Of a stretch of DNA of 64,000 nucleotides, positions 50,301 to 61,720 are shown piece by piece (the stretch's first letter is position 1; each line of letters opens with the position of its first letter). The translations under genes and the position numbers were made by a program. The notes below the pieces were generated by a model, which was not told the DNA's origin, searched no databases, and saw only the letters and a list, made by a program, of their open reading frames with translations. The stretch is from Aphis gossypii (Eukaryota; Arthropoda; Insecta; Hemiptera; Aphididae). The stretch is from the NCBI RefSeq assembly GCF_020184175.1, contig NC_065533.1, forward strand, positions 48,460,351-48,524,350. The letters run 5' to 3'.

Positions 50301-50576
50301 AGTGTACACTGTCATACATTCAATAATTGTATTATATTATCTACGAAAATTAGTAGACAATGATAACTTTAAACAATATTTAACAATTTAATATTATTAA
50401 TACCTTTTAATTTATATTTATAAATAATCAGTAGTAAATAATATGAGTGGTTCTAATTACAAAATTATAAGTTTAAAAAATAAAGTCTTATTATTAAAAT
50501 ATTTACAGACATATTTTCCCAAGAAGAAAAATACTCAAATTCTTAAAATGCGATTAATAATTTAATTAGTACTTTA
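47389..50576. other. Intergenic with two single hAT-type ends
   Basis: GATTGAGAACCTTTTTTTTC near 48,192 and, on the minus strand, CAGGGGTGAAGAACAGG near 49,686 resemble ends of different hAT families, without partners. Around 48,450-48,740 overlapping frames of 82-91 codons occur on opposite strands, in a GC-richer patch; neither has recognisable domains. No gene is called. Confidence 0.4.
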
Positions 50577-50712
50577 GGATCGAGCCACACTAGAGTAGTT
50601 TTGACACGCTCTATTATATACCTACTTAGAGTGCATTTTCATCTAACATTTTTGACGCGCATTGAAAACGCGTGTTTACCCGGTTAAAACTTCTCTATGT
50701 GGCTATAGGGCC
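50577..50712. mobile_element. Small Harbinger-like MITE with TTA duplication
   Basis: 136 bp. The left end GGATCGAGCCACACTAGAG and right end, read inward, GGCCCTATAGCCACATAGAG are imperfect inverted repeats. TTA abuts both ends (50,574-50,576 and 50,713-50,715). Confidence 0.6.
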
Positions 50713-51010
50713 TTAGTAAAACCACTATTTTTCAAGTTTCAAAACTGTTATACCTAACATATTAAATGAAACTTAGTAGGCTCATTGGATTTTTTAAAGT
50801 TAAAAATATTGAGTTATTATTCCTAAAGATTCCCATTTTATTTAAAACTTTACTTAACAAAAATCATGGTATAGCGTGTATGTATTACAATATTTCTGGT
50901 AGCACTGGCATGGGATGAATATAACAAATTGTTGGCCACCTCCTTTCGGTTGTATGGTTTTAAAGTATTCGGAGAAAATATTGTACCAAATTTTTACTGG
51001 ACATTGTTAT

Positions 51011-51062
51011 TGTTATTGTTGTTGTTATTATTATTATTATATTATTATTATTATTATTATAC
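51011..51062. repeat. TTG/TTA trinucleotide microsatellite
   Basis: GTT and ATT units, about 50 bp, roughly 200 bp upstream of the putative TMEM205 promoter. Confidence 0.85.
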
Positions 51063-51099
51063 TACGACGCAGTACCCTCAAAACGAGACGCCATTTATC

Positions 51100-51431
51100 T
51101 TGTCAGCCAAGGGGGCGTTCGCGGTCACTCGGAGTATTGTGTTAGTGCAATATAGTATTATTGTCGAACGATAAAATGCGATAGTGTGTAAACGTCGCTT
51201 TTATATCGCATTGGTCACGTAGGCCATTTCGCCGCCGCCTTTATAATACAAGACGGGTCATGTGTATGTACACTGCTTTTCATTGCTAACAACGATCGTG
51301 TTCGATACACATCCACAGTCACTGTTTACGTGTATAATACACCAAGTCGAGTTTACCTTACTGTTCCACACCACAACTGACCTAGTTTTTCAAGCACTTT
51401 ATTCTATAAAGTCGTTTTTCCATACACCACA
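51100..51431 (+). promoter_or_regulatory. TMEM205 promoter and 5'UTR
   Basis: Less AT-rich, CpG-containing sequence (GGGGGCGTTCGCGG, GCCGCCGCC) before the ATG. TTTATAATA at 51,240-51,248 could act as a TATA box, with TTCATTG at about 51,279 as an initiator some 40 bases downstream. The start site is inferred from these words only. Confidence 0.4.
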
Positions 51432-54400
51432 ATGAGTAAAACAGCCTATAGCAAATCGAAACGCGGATACGGTCATCCACATCATTTGTTCAAGTTGCCG
51501 ACGATGGCTGATGCAGCCGCCAGCAAGGATTTGGTCAAGGAAGAGGAGACGACACAACCGCTGACTGACCATCATGAAAAACCCGGCAACACGCTGACCG
51601 CCTTCACCCGATACGTCGTCAACAAGTGCGCATTATTCTACGAAGGGTTGCAAGAAAATCCAATTTTCAAGTGAGCATATTATTTTCTATATTAATCAGA
51701 GGCGAATTTTCCGTGCATGCTCAGCATGCGCTGCATCATGTTCAAGGGTATAAACATAATAAGTTTAAATACAAACATTATTTTCATCAATAATATATAT
51801 AACGTGTATTTAAAAACTTCGAAGTCAGCATTCGCCACTAATATTAATAGAATGCAGTGTGTTTGTTCGTGTGAGCGGTCCACAGCCAAGTCTATATGGC
51901 ACTCATAGTTCTGAAATTTGGCACATAAGTAGTTTATTATCCGCTGATGTCGTACATTTTGAAGTCCATTTTTTTAATTTTGCATTTTAAAGAATAGCTT
52001 ACGTGGAGATTTGGTGCGACTCGTGGAAAATGAATATTTATTTTTCAAATAAGGTTGTCATTGATTGCGAAAAATAAAATTGTTATTATAGTTGTATTTC
52101 ATTTTAATCTTGTGGTATTTTATAATTTACCTATAATATTCAGTCAATACCACCCAGTACTGTTTTAAAAATATACGTGCAGTAGTTTTCATTTAACTTT
52201 CGTAGTTAAGGACAAAAAAATTATAAAAATAAATAATATTAATATTATAATATTATAATTAATAAAATTTCAAGCGTGAGTATTTACCATCTAATTCCGT
52301 GATCATCAAAATTGACAGGTCCTTAATATACGTAATGCTGTCAATATACTTAACAACAAAATATTGCTAAACTAAAAAACTATTACTGTTTTATAATTAA
52401 TCGGATAATTAATGCAATGACGTACAAATTATTGTTAATACCTAATAACAGCGTTTAAATGTAATGATTATGTCATAAAAATGACACTTCTCGTATTAAA
52501 TATTGAATAAACATTTACCTTCAAAATATCTATTAGGTTTATTCAATTCGTATTGTTATATAAAAGGAATATAGGTAAAAACTTAAAGTAGCTTATTATA
52601 GTATATTATATTGCAGCTTATAAAGTGTAGGTACACAGAAAAAAAACTTTTGAAATACCTGTATAGGTAAGTCTATATAGGTTAAGGCTATTTCTAAACG
52701 AATACCATTTTTTTTTTTTAAGAAACCAACCTTTACCTATAATCATTAATCCTAAATGATGGCTTTGGATAAAAATAAACAGTTAAGTAATATACGTAAG
52801 TATAAAAACATCGTGCGTTTAATTTTCTTGGATATTTTTACGTTAAACCTGTGCAATAAGTAATATTATTACACATTACAGTTGTATGTACACAGGCAAC
52901 GGGCAGACGGAAACTAATGGCATGCGAAAAAAATATAAAATTAAAATAAAATTACACAATATATATGATTAATGTATTATATAATTACTAATGTATCATT
53001 TATACTTATTGACGTTACAAATCTTCTATAGGTACCTACCGCATTATAATAATTTACAGTGGCGGCTCGTATAGATAGGGGCGATGGGGCGATCGCCCTC
53101 CTTCTAAAATTATAATTTATTAATAATTTATAAGTTAAATATCAAATTTCAAATTTTTATTATAAATAAAAGTTGTGTTTTCTATATTTACACTAATAAA
53201 TATTATGAAAACATTATCGATAACCAATAACAATTTTCCGGGACACGCGAGCAGCGAATGCGATGCTTGGGCATTGTTAAAAGTCGCTCATCATAACGAT
53301 GATCGGAATACAAAAACTAAGAAGGGAGAACACAATAATAATACTGCGGCGGGGGCGATGATTTTAATCGGCCGATGTGTGTACGGATTTCGAACTTGAG
53401 TGTGTTTATTATTTACTTTGTGCGGTTGTAACATAACCAAATAATATACATAAATATATATATATATAAATTAATTTATATGTATTAAACGGATTTAATT
53501 AATTAACTATCATTAATATTATTTGTGTTCGATACTTTCTATAAATAAGCAATTTTATATCGCCCTCCCGCTTTCAAAGCACATGAGTCGCCATTGATAA
53601 TAATTTATATTCCCGAATTTGCTGTAGTTAATTATAATAATGATTGCTTTTATTTTTTAGGATATTGTTCTTCGTACAAACAGCACATATATTTATGGCG
53701 TTGGCCGTTATTCTGGTCGCTGTTACGATGTTGACTGCAGGTGATATCAATAAATCGTCAAGGATAGGTGAAAGAGTCAAACCAAGAAAATTGGTTAATA
53801 TTATTCATTTGGCAGCTTTCTGCACACACTTCGGCGCACATATATGGATGACATTCATTTCAGGTGAATAAAATAGATCATTTTATCAAGTTGCCAATAT
53901 TATATTATATAGTCGCATATAAGTACTCTCTATATAACTACTAGCAGAGACTGAGGTTATTTATTTATTCATATGTTTTCGTTTTCTCAGGAGTATGTTT
54001 GTATTATAAGTTATCAAGACATGCTTTTGCCGATGTCCAAAAGGTGCTGTTTCCAAAATATTACACCACGAGCAGTTGGCTAAACGCATTTATTCTAATC
54101 CAATTCGGAAAGATTTGCGTTTCAGACAATGTGTGGGATATACACACGTATTTACAGGTATACACAATTTATCAATAATAATAATAATAGTATTACTGAA
54201 AAATACTTAAGTTCCTGATTTATATAATTATGGTATAATCGCGTACCTACTTACATTGTACGGTATAAATTATATACATATAAGTATATTCAATATTCAT
54301 ATATATAAATAGTATAATTAATATACGCATATTATGCGTATAATTTTTTTGATATATTTTTATATTGTTCATTTTTCACTATTCTCCTTTAAATAGTGGA

Positions 54401-56195
54401 CATTATTTTGACGACTGAGAATATTCGGTATTTATAGATTTCACTCTATGTATAAAAATATGTGTATATAATATATCCCATATTATATACATGCGTATAA
54501 ATAACATAGGATAAACATAATTCAAAATCCGTAGTCACACAAAAACTTACCTAGATGTCTTTATATTAATATTTTAATTAATAACCTGTATGACATGGAC
54601 GTTAATATTTAGTTTGAGTAGTCTGAGTTCGAAAGCTTACTGTTTCTCGAAAATGCAATCGTGTTTATATATAGACCGAAATGATAAATCATTAATAATT
54701 GCCCGGTGAGCGCATAAAAGAAAAAAATTCAAAATATAATAAATATAAAAACATATCTAGTTGAATTAAATGTATATATATAAAAAAATGTCTTGTATGC
54801 CTTTTTATTTTTATTAATCACAATACAATACACATACATAACAATAGGACATATAATAAATGATAATAAATGGACATCCCTACAATAATACGTATCTCCA
54901 TATTATATATTATGGTGAATAACTATAACGAAAAAGTTTCGAGAAACCGTCCCCCTTTTTGAAGAATACCTCCCTCTTAGAAATATTGAAATCTTTTGCT
55001 ATTTATGTTTAACCATCATAAAATCAGATACCTATATGAAAAACAACTCGATTCGATGTACCTATGATTTATTAGTTGATTTAACTATTTTAAGTAGGGC
55101 TGGGATTTTGATGCAAATGCATCTTTTTTTCTAGCGTTTCAAAACGTTATACCGTAAGTATAAAATGTGTTTTGGGCGATGCTGATTAATTTGAAGTAAT
55201 TTTTATTTTGCATCTTTTTGTATTTTTTGTCAACATTAACCTTATATGCATTTTTAAGGCATTTTTGAAGATTTTAGGGCATTTTCTTAGTTTTTAGAGC
55301 ATTTTTCACAATTTGTTCATAAAATAAACGAACATTGTTGCGATTAACAAGATATTTTCAGCAAACTGCCGACGCGCCACGGTACGATTTATAAATAATA
55401 TAGCACGAAAATCGATTATCGTCGATAACAATTTTATCATAGCTAGGACTTTCCGCTTAAATTATCGCTGTTATTTACCTATTGGCTAATATTATGTACT
55501 AGCAAAAACAAGTTAAAATATTAAATAATTTTTTTTTAATTATTATTTTATAATGAATGATTAAGAAAACAGAAATACAACAAAACAAAACAAGTAACAA
55601 CGTACAATAACAAAAAATTAATTCTACAATTTTTTTTAAATTTTTTTGATAAGTTATAATAAATATAAATGCATTTTTTTTATTATTATTATTACGGCTT
55701 CTACAACAAGGTCATTAGCCAGAAATGCATTTTTATATAGCAATTTTTGAGTTTTTTAAGTCATTTTTGCATTTTTTTAAGGGCATTTTTTAAGATTTTT
55801 TAGGGCATTAAAATCCCAGCCTTAATTATAAGTGTATCCTCACTGCATTGTTTGTACCTTTACAATAATCATTATTTTAATATTGATAATAATATAGTGT
55901 GTTTGCATATTTTCCTGGACAGTTATGTGCACTGAGTCTATGCTTCTTGGTGGAACTTAGCATCCGTCTGTATGTGGTACCGCCGATGTTAAGACTTATA
56001 ACCGTCAAGATGGCTATAGAGAAGTCGGCGGGCATTGGTCACGAAGTTGGGCGCCAAGATCTAGGTCCGTTGCTCAACTGTCCCCATTACATGGCTTTAC
56101 ATCGAACTTTTCGGAAGGTGCACATGGCCATGGCAATTTGTAATATCATCACCATGATGTGTAACGTTTTTCATTTGGTGTACATCGCAACCTAA
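51432..56195 (+). CDS. TMEM205-family membrane protein, four exons, 293 residues
   Basis: Coding exons: 51,432-51,670; 53,661-53,863; 53,991-54,157; 55,923-56,195. All borders are GT-AG, phases agree (Lys80 and Gly148 are split codons), and the frame ends at TAA. The N-terminal 75 residues are hydrophilic. Hydrophobic segments lie at about 81-106, 125-152, 181-194, 202-224 and 270-291. Family hallmarks are HFGAHIWMTFISG (136-148), SRHAF..VQ..LFPKYY (156-172), RLYVVPPM and, near the C-terminus, the H..MA..N......HL.YIA pattern. Human TMEM205 is a small multipass protein of the secretory pathway linked to cisplatin resistance; its biochemical activity is not established. This copy is longer than the roughly 190-residue vertebrate form because of its N-terminal tail. 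Intron 1 carries a hAT MITE and intron 3 a second MITE. AATAAA at 56,295 may end the transcript. Confidence 0.87.
51671..53056. other. TMEM205 intron 1, non-repeat part
   Basis: Starts GTGAGCAT. AT-rich; no additional exon seen. The adjoining MITE fills most of the rest of the intron. Confidence 0.6.
53057..53596 (+). mobile_element. hAT-type MITE, CAGTGGCGG family, copy 2
   Basis: Starts CAGTGGCGGCTCGT and ends CGCCATTG. It is homologous to 5,172-5,727 throughout, including the AGCAGCGAATGCGATGCTTGG block near 53,247. ATAATAATTTA (11 bp) abuts both ends exactly (53,046-53,056 and 53,597-53,607); 8 bp is expected, and extra matches are easy in AT-rich DNA. It ends only 64 bases before the exon 2 acceptor of TMEM205. 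Confidence 0.85.
54158..55095. other. TMEM205 intron 3, first part
   Basis: Starts GTATACAC; AT-rich with many ATATAT runs; no exon seen. Confidence 0.6.
55096..55823 (+). mobile_element. AGGGCTGGGATTTT MITE, copy 2
   Basis: Aligned end to end with 20,092-20,708: same start AGGGCTGGGATTTTGATGC, internal GACGCGCCACGGTACGATTTATAA and TCGATTATCGTCGATAACAAT, and end GCATTAAAATCCCAGCCTT. It is longer because of extra GCATTTTT repeats and a LINE-tail insertion. The flanks do not show a clean duplication, so it may be older than copy 1. It lies in TMEM205 intron 3, ending about 100 bases before exon 4. Confidence 0.82.
55679..55722 (-). mobile_element. Extremely 5'-truncated LINE tail
   Basis: On the minus strand it reads GGCTAATGACCTTGTTG, then TAGAAGCCGTAATAATAATAATAA, a typical arthropod non-LTR retrotransposon 3' end with a (TAA)n tail. 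AAATGCATTTTT occurs on both sides (55,667-55,678 and 55,723-55,734) but only once at the corresponding place in MITE copy 1 (near 20,637), showing a roughly 12-bp target duplication. Confidence 0.72.
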
Positions 56196-56294
56196 TGCCA
56201 CCACCGCAGCTACCATCACAATCGTCCCAGAACAATCAAAAGTAGTTTTCAGTACAACAAATAATTTAATCACTACGCATAATCTATAGGTATA

Positions 56295-56300
56295 AATAAA
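56295..56300 (+). terminator. Candidate TMEM205 polyadenylation signal
   Basis: AATAAA 100 bases after the stop codon; another AATAAA at about 56,774 is an alternative. Confidence 0.5.
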
Positions 56301-58013
56301 AAAGAATGTCGTTTTTTATATAATTAAGTTTTTATACAAATGAGAAGATAGATACATCAGTTAATGCTTACAGTGATGGCGCCATTTTTTTTTGTGCGAA
56401 TAATATTATTTGATCGTTGTCGAAAACGGCAACACAAAACACTCATTTCCGGTGCCACCACTGTAACACCATAATAATGATGGTAATATACATTAATACA
56501 TTATAATACCTTACCATACTTTATTAACTGCTAACAAAATGACAGCCATTACTTATAGTTACTATTACAACTTAGGTACAAGTTATAACTACTATTATAT
56601 AATTCCTTTTACAAAAATCAACGAAGTACAAATTAAAATAATATTAATCTACGTATAGATATAATATTTAATTCATTATATATTATTTTTTATTCTTCTT
56701 TTGTTCCTATATGTATTATATTTATTATTACAAATATCTAGTTGTGCATAATACATGTATTGTAACACTATAAAATAAATATATTTTTTGTATTGTATTT
56801 TAGTTAACTTTTATTAGATATATCATACATGTATAGTTTATACCTACTCATTAGTAAACATACATTTTTCAACTACACGGTCTACACCTATACCTATAAC
56901 CGTATAGGTACCAGATATCTTCTATAAAAATATAATAATATACTGTACTATATTACGACTATTTCATGTGTTCGAAATACTTACAGTGGGTAATAAAATA
57001 AAGAACGTTTTTTATATTTTATTATATAGTATAGGTATATTTGTAGGTATTACAAGAAAATAATCAAAAATAATGAGTTAAAGATATATTTAAAGTTCAT
57101 ATATACCTATATACTAACTATAATTAGTTTTTACATAATATTGCACTATGAAACATTTATAAAACTAAATAAACTTATTTCATAACATATTAGTGTACGC
57201 TAATTCTCTGTTAATTTAATATTGTCAATAATTAATTTAATTTTCATCTCAGACATTTGTAACTTGTACCATTAGAATCAGTATTAAATGACTAGGAAAG
57301 TTGTTATTATTTAATACATAATATGTCCAACTGAAATTATTTAATGGCTTAAAATCCTTGTTTTAAATGAAAATTATATTCGAATATACACAGTTTTTAT
57401 TATTATTTTGCAAATTAAACACTCGTTATAACTGCATTTGAACAGCTTTAAAAATTAAATTTACGACAAACAAGAATCCATGAAATCTTTATTATAAAAT
57501 TATTAAATTAATTGTACAATATTTTGGTTTGTTTATTCTTATAATTGATGTTTATTTGTATAGTCTTTTAGTATATACTATATACCTACCTATATATTTA
57601 AAAATTACTATTAACTAAAATGGTTATAATATTTTCAAATATAATAATAATAAGTCAAATTAAAAGTTATAAAATTAGTAGAATTTTGTTTTGTTATTTT
57701 AGTGGACAATAACAGAACATAATATTATACAAATGATACAATAACTTCTTATCGACAAGCTGTGGTTTCAGAAAATATGACAGTATTAAAAAAATTAATA
57801 AAATCTGGAAATAAATAAGTATTAATTTAATTTAAAGCTTAAAAGTCTCAAAGATAAATTATACAATGGCATTGGATATTTTTTTTAATTATTGTAATTT
57901 TTTTTTTTTTTTTGATAACCTGTATTGACTTATGATAATAATAAAATTTAAAACTAGGTACCTACGTTCTACATATTATGTTAAAATAAATGTTGAAGTT
58001 AAAATTGATACAT
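56301..58013. other. Intergenic between convergent genes, no gene seen
   Basis: AT-rich sequence between the 3' ends of TMEM205 (plus) and the 94-residue gene (minus). It contains a T14 run at 57,898-57,913. No exon or element end was identified. Confidence 0.55.
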
Positions 58014-58036
58014 TTTTAATGGTCTTGTGTTCATTA

Positions 58037-61000
58037 TTACAACTCTGTGTGTTGGGCAGGAAATTTTTTTTGTATGGCAAGGTATAGAGTTCGAAATGAA
58101 TATAATGCCATTGCCAGAATTAAAACGAAACTAGTAACTAATACAGCTGACATTACTGTGGCACTGATAAGATTCTTTTTTTTGCCGTTCTTTTGAAACT
58201 CTGAGGTACATCCATCTCCAGACTTTTCTTTCTGGCGAATTAAATCTCGCAAAATTTTTATTTGTTCGATTTTCTCTTCAGCACCTAAGAACGAAAATAA
58301 TAATATTGACATATTATGTGGTACAATATGTATAAATATTAAGTAAACTAGGCAAATATTTAATATCTAAAAAAATTTGATCTACATGAAAATGATGTTA
58401 CATTTTAAAGATAATTATTAAACTATTAATAGATACTATTCACCCTTTATATACACATTGTATGTTTTTCAATAATTACATGCTCGAGTGCACGATGTAT
58501 GTTATGCACCAATTTGGTTTACACAGAAATCAATGTGATGTGGTATACTGTTATTGTATAGTATATAATTTCTATATTTATTTATAAAATAATAAAGTGC
58601 TTGGTAAGTAGATACTCAATTTTGTTTAAAATTTAATCATAAGATACTCACACTATTTTATGTTATGATGTATTAAGTAATTTATTTCATGAAAAACTTC
58701 TTTGTGCAAGTTATCAGTTACTTACCTAGTTAATAGTAGATATTATATTTCTATATTATATTGTTTTCTGTTGTACATAATTATAATATCATATTAAAGA
58801 TAATAAGAATTGATATATATATATATTATTATAATACATTGATAGTTGGTTATATATAAAACATAACAAAAAATAAATAAAAATAATAATATAATACAAT
58901 GTGAAAATGATAGTTATGATTATTTATTGTGCCTACTTATATTTTATGCTCAAAAAATTATTAGTTACAAATATAACATATTTATAGTTTTACAACTTTT
59001 TCTATCAATGAAACACTTATGAATACTATTTTGTTGACTTGAAGTTGATGTTTATTTATTACAAATATCTCATATCTATGATTCAATTCTGTATAAATTT
59101 TAATGAAAACTAATGAGTTTTGGTAATTTAGCAAAAATTACATTAGATTTTCCACAGTATTGAAACCATACTTATGATACATTCATAACTAATACAAATT
59201 TGTTCATGTAAATCCATTTTATTATGCTTGTGAATACTATTTTGTTGACTTGAAGTTGATGCGTATTTATTATAAGTATTTCATATACATGGTGCAATCC
59301 TGTATACATTTTATAAAAACTAATGAGTTTCGATAATTTACCAAAAAGTACATTAGAATTTTCACAGGATGGAAACCATACATATTTATTTATAAAATAA
59401 TAAAGTGCTAAGTAGGTTGGTACTTAATTTTGTTTAAAATTTAGTCATAATATACTATACTCACACTATTTTATGTAAAACTTCTTGAGCAAGTTATCAG
59501 TTACCTACCTAATTAATAGTTTATACTATATTCATGGGCGCCCATTGGGAGGGGCAAGGGGGGTCACTTCTCCCCCCTGGACAAAAAATATTAAAAACTT
59601 GTAACTCAATAAATATTACCATAATATAATTATTATCTTTACATTTGAGAATTTTTTATTTTAACCCCCCCCCCCTAAAATTTTACTTAGGGCGCCCATG
59701 ACTATATTACTATATTATATTGTTATTATAGTATTATATTATATATTTTATTTCATACATTATATATAAAATGTGTGATAATAATAAATTGACATAATAT
59801 TAATTTATTATATATAAACTATGGGTAATAGGTATACAAAATAAAAACAGATCCAAGATATTTTATAGATCATAGCTGATAGCTCCAATAATGCATGTAC
59901 AATAGATTATAAAGCCAAAGGGTTAATAAAATGAATGTATACTAATAAGTTAAAACTAAGCATTTAAAATTATAAATAATTTTTTGGTCTATTTCCTACA
60001 TAATTTGGTAAGTATAATTCTAACATATTAATTTGTAGATACCTACCTATAGGTACTTATATACTAATAAAATATTTATTACTTGTTGTATTACCACCTG
60101 CTACTAGTGCTACTTTATTTTATTTTTCAAGATTAATTATTTTAAAATGTTTAGTGATTATTTATTATTTATTAACAATAAATTTAATTACAAACGTAAT
60201 ATTGATAAATATATTCAGTAGCTGTGATGCTTTCTTCACTAAAAATTACAGACATAGAAATTGTGTGATATTAATGGATCTTAAAAAATGGATACATAAA
60301 ACACATAAAAATGTGTAGTTAGGTATAGCTAGTGCTTGTAGGTACATATACGTATCGTATTATCTAATACTTATACTACCTATATCATACAATTTTATAT
60401 CTTAGTTAAATGATTTTATTCTATGACTTTTATTAGTACATTTATTATGTATATAATGAGTAATTATAGTATAGATATCTGAGTGAATAGTAAAGCATCA
60501 TACCAACCCCTTTTATTCTTCAATAATCAATTTATTCAAATTCTAATTTTTGGGATCTCAGTTCCTATATCTCTAACTAAAGATCAAATTTTCAGGTTTT
60601 TATATACTAATTATGAAAAGAGTGTTAGTTTGTGATGGCATTACAAACTTCTATTTTTCAAGTGAAAATCCCCTTTTTACTGTACCTTAATTATTAGGTA
60701 GTTAAATTTTTTTTAAATATTGATATACCTAAATCAAAATTCAAACTAGTATTTTCTGAGTTATCAAAATGTTTTTATTAATGTCTAATATAGACCTTAA
60801 AAATGGTTTACAAAAGTATATTGGATCTAATATTTACTATATAATATATAGTTGGGTCACTTTTAAAACTTAATATTTATAGATTATCAATATCTATGTA
60901 CTAAAATTTAAAATCACATAGCACTTTAATTTCTAAGCCCCTATCATGAACTGATTATCCTTAGTACAAATAGTTAGATAACTAAAAAGCTAAGCGTTTG

Positions 61001-61503
61001 AATTTTTATTTTGATACAAGATTATTAGAAAAAATATCCGCAAAATAATTTACAATAGAAAAGATGAATTCTAATTTGAAAAACAGAAGTTTGTAAATCC
61101 AAAGCAATATGTTCCTTAAGCAATAAAAAATTAGAAAAATTTAAAAACACGATTTTTATGTAGTTATATTTCAAAATTCTAAATCAGATTTTAAATACCT
61201 TCTGGAATTATTCACTTTAAAAAGTAGGCGAGAATATTATTGGTAAATCATTATTATATTTAATTTTTTTTTTGGAAACATTTGGTGAAAAACACTCAGT
61301 TATTAATATTTGAAGTTTGAAACCTATTATATTTATTTAGATATTAAAATACTTATACATATATATATATATATATATATATATGACTATAAAATAAAGT
61401 TAAAAAACTTAAAAATGTAAAGTACCTAATATTTTATTTTACAAATTAATGATTTTCATAACTTACTCATTTCATCGATGTCCAACGATGTCGTTGTTGA
61501 CAT
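58037..61503 (-). CDS. Small single-pass membrane protein, 94 residues, two exons
   Basis: Exon 1 is 61,467-61,503 and exon 2 is 58,037-58,284. Exon 1 (ATG after AACAAA) ends at donor GTAAGT. Exon 2 follows CGTTCTTAG. The split codon is Ser13 and the joined frame is open to the stop. Residues 14-33 form a charged, probably amphipathic or coiled-coil helix (SAEEKIEQIKILRDLI). A lysine-rich hinge (NGKKKN) lies at 45-50. Residues 51-75 are one strong hydrophobic segment, followed by a basic-aromatic tail (QKKFP). The layout suggests a cytosolic N-terminus and a single membrane anchor near the C-terminus. I do not recognise the family. ATTAAA on the minus strand near 58,015 may be the poly(A) signal. 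The 3.2-kb intron carries a hAT MITE and a segmental duplication. Confidence 0.72.
58600..59530. repeat. Locally duplicated AT-rich blocks in the 94-residue gene's intron
   Basis: Block 1 (AATTTTGTTTAAAATTTAATCATAA.. to AGTTATCAGTTAC..) occurs near 58,617-58,740 and again near 59,422-59,515. Block 2 (TATTTTGTTGACTTGAAGTTGATG.. to ..GAAACCATA) occurs near 59,027-59,170 and 59,235-59,390, and again from 63,880 to the window end. All are direct repeats with moderate divergence. Confidence 0.8.
58820..59175 (+). repeat. Segmental duplication, copy 1
   Basis: ATAATACATTGATAGTTGG through TGTGCCTACTTATATTTTATGCTC to CTAATGAGTTTTGGTAATTTAGC matches 63,680-64,000 in the same order and orientation, about 4.85 kb away. 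Confidence 0.85.
59533..59700. mobile_element. 168-bp hAT MITE sharing ends with the 42.8-kb element
   Basis: Starts CATGGGCGCCCATTGGG and ends AGGGCGCCCATG. ACTATATT abuts both ends exactly (59,525-59,532 and 59,701-59,708). The first eight bases CATGGGCG are identical to those of the complete hAT element, and both have G-run/C-run subterminal zones. It lies in the intron of the 94-residue gene. Confidence 0.88.
59709..61466. other. Remaining intron of the 94-residue gene
   Basis: AT-rich, no further exon found. An (AT)n microsatellite lies at 61,356-61,384, about 80 bp from the exon 1 donor. Confidence 0.55.
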
Positions 61504-61720
61504 TTTGTTTTATAAAAAAACAAATAAATATATTTTATTAAAACTCGTAAATAGTTACCTACTATGTATGAACTCAGCGAAAGTTGAATATATTGTACGT
61601 ACGTATCTGATTATTGATTTTTATTGAGTGTCCAGGGTTACCATAGTTACACTAGGGATGCTGGAAATCTATATAAAGGGTCCGTGTGTGTGACACACTG
61701 CATCCCAAATGCCAAAACTT
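61504..61720 (-). promoter_or_regulatory. Probable 5'UTR/promoter of the 94-residue gene
   Basis: Directly upstream of the ATG on the minus strand, with a less AT-rich patch at 61,620-61,720. No confident core promoter word could be identified. Confidence 0.3.
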
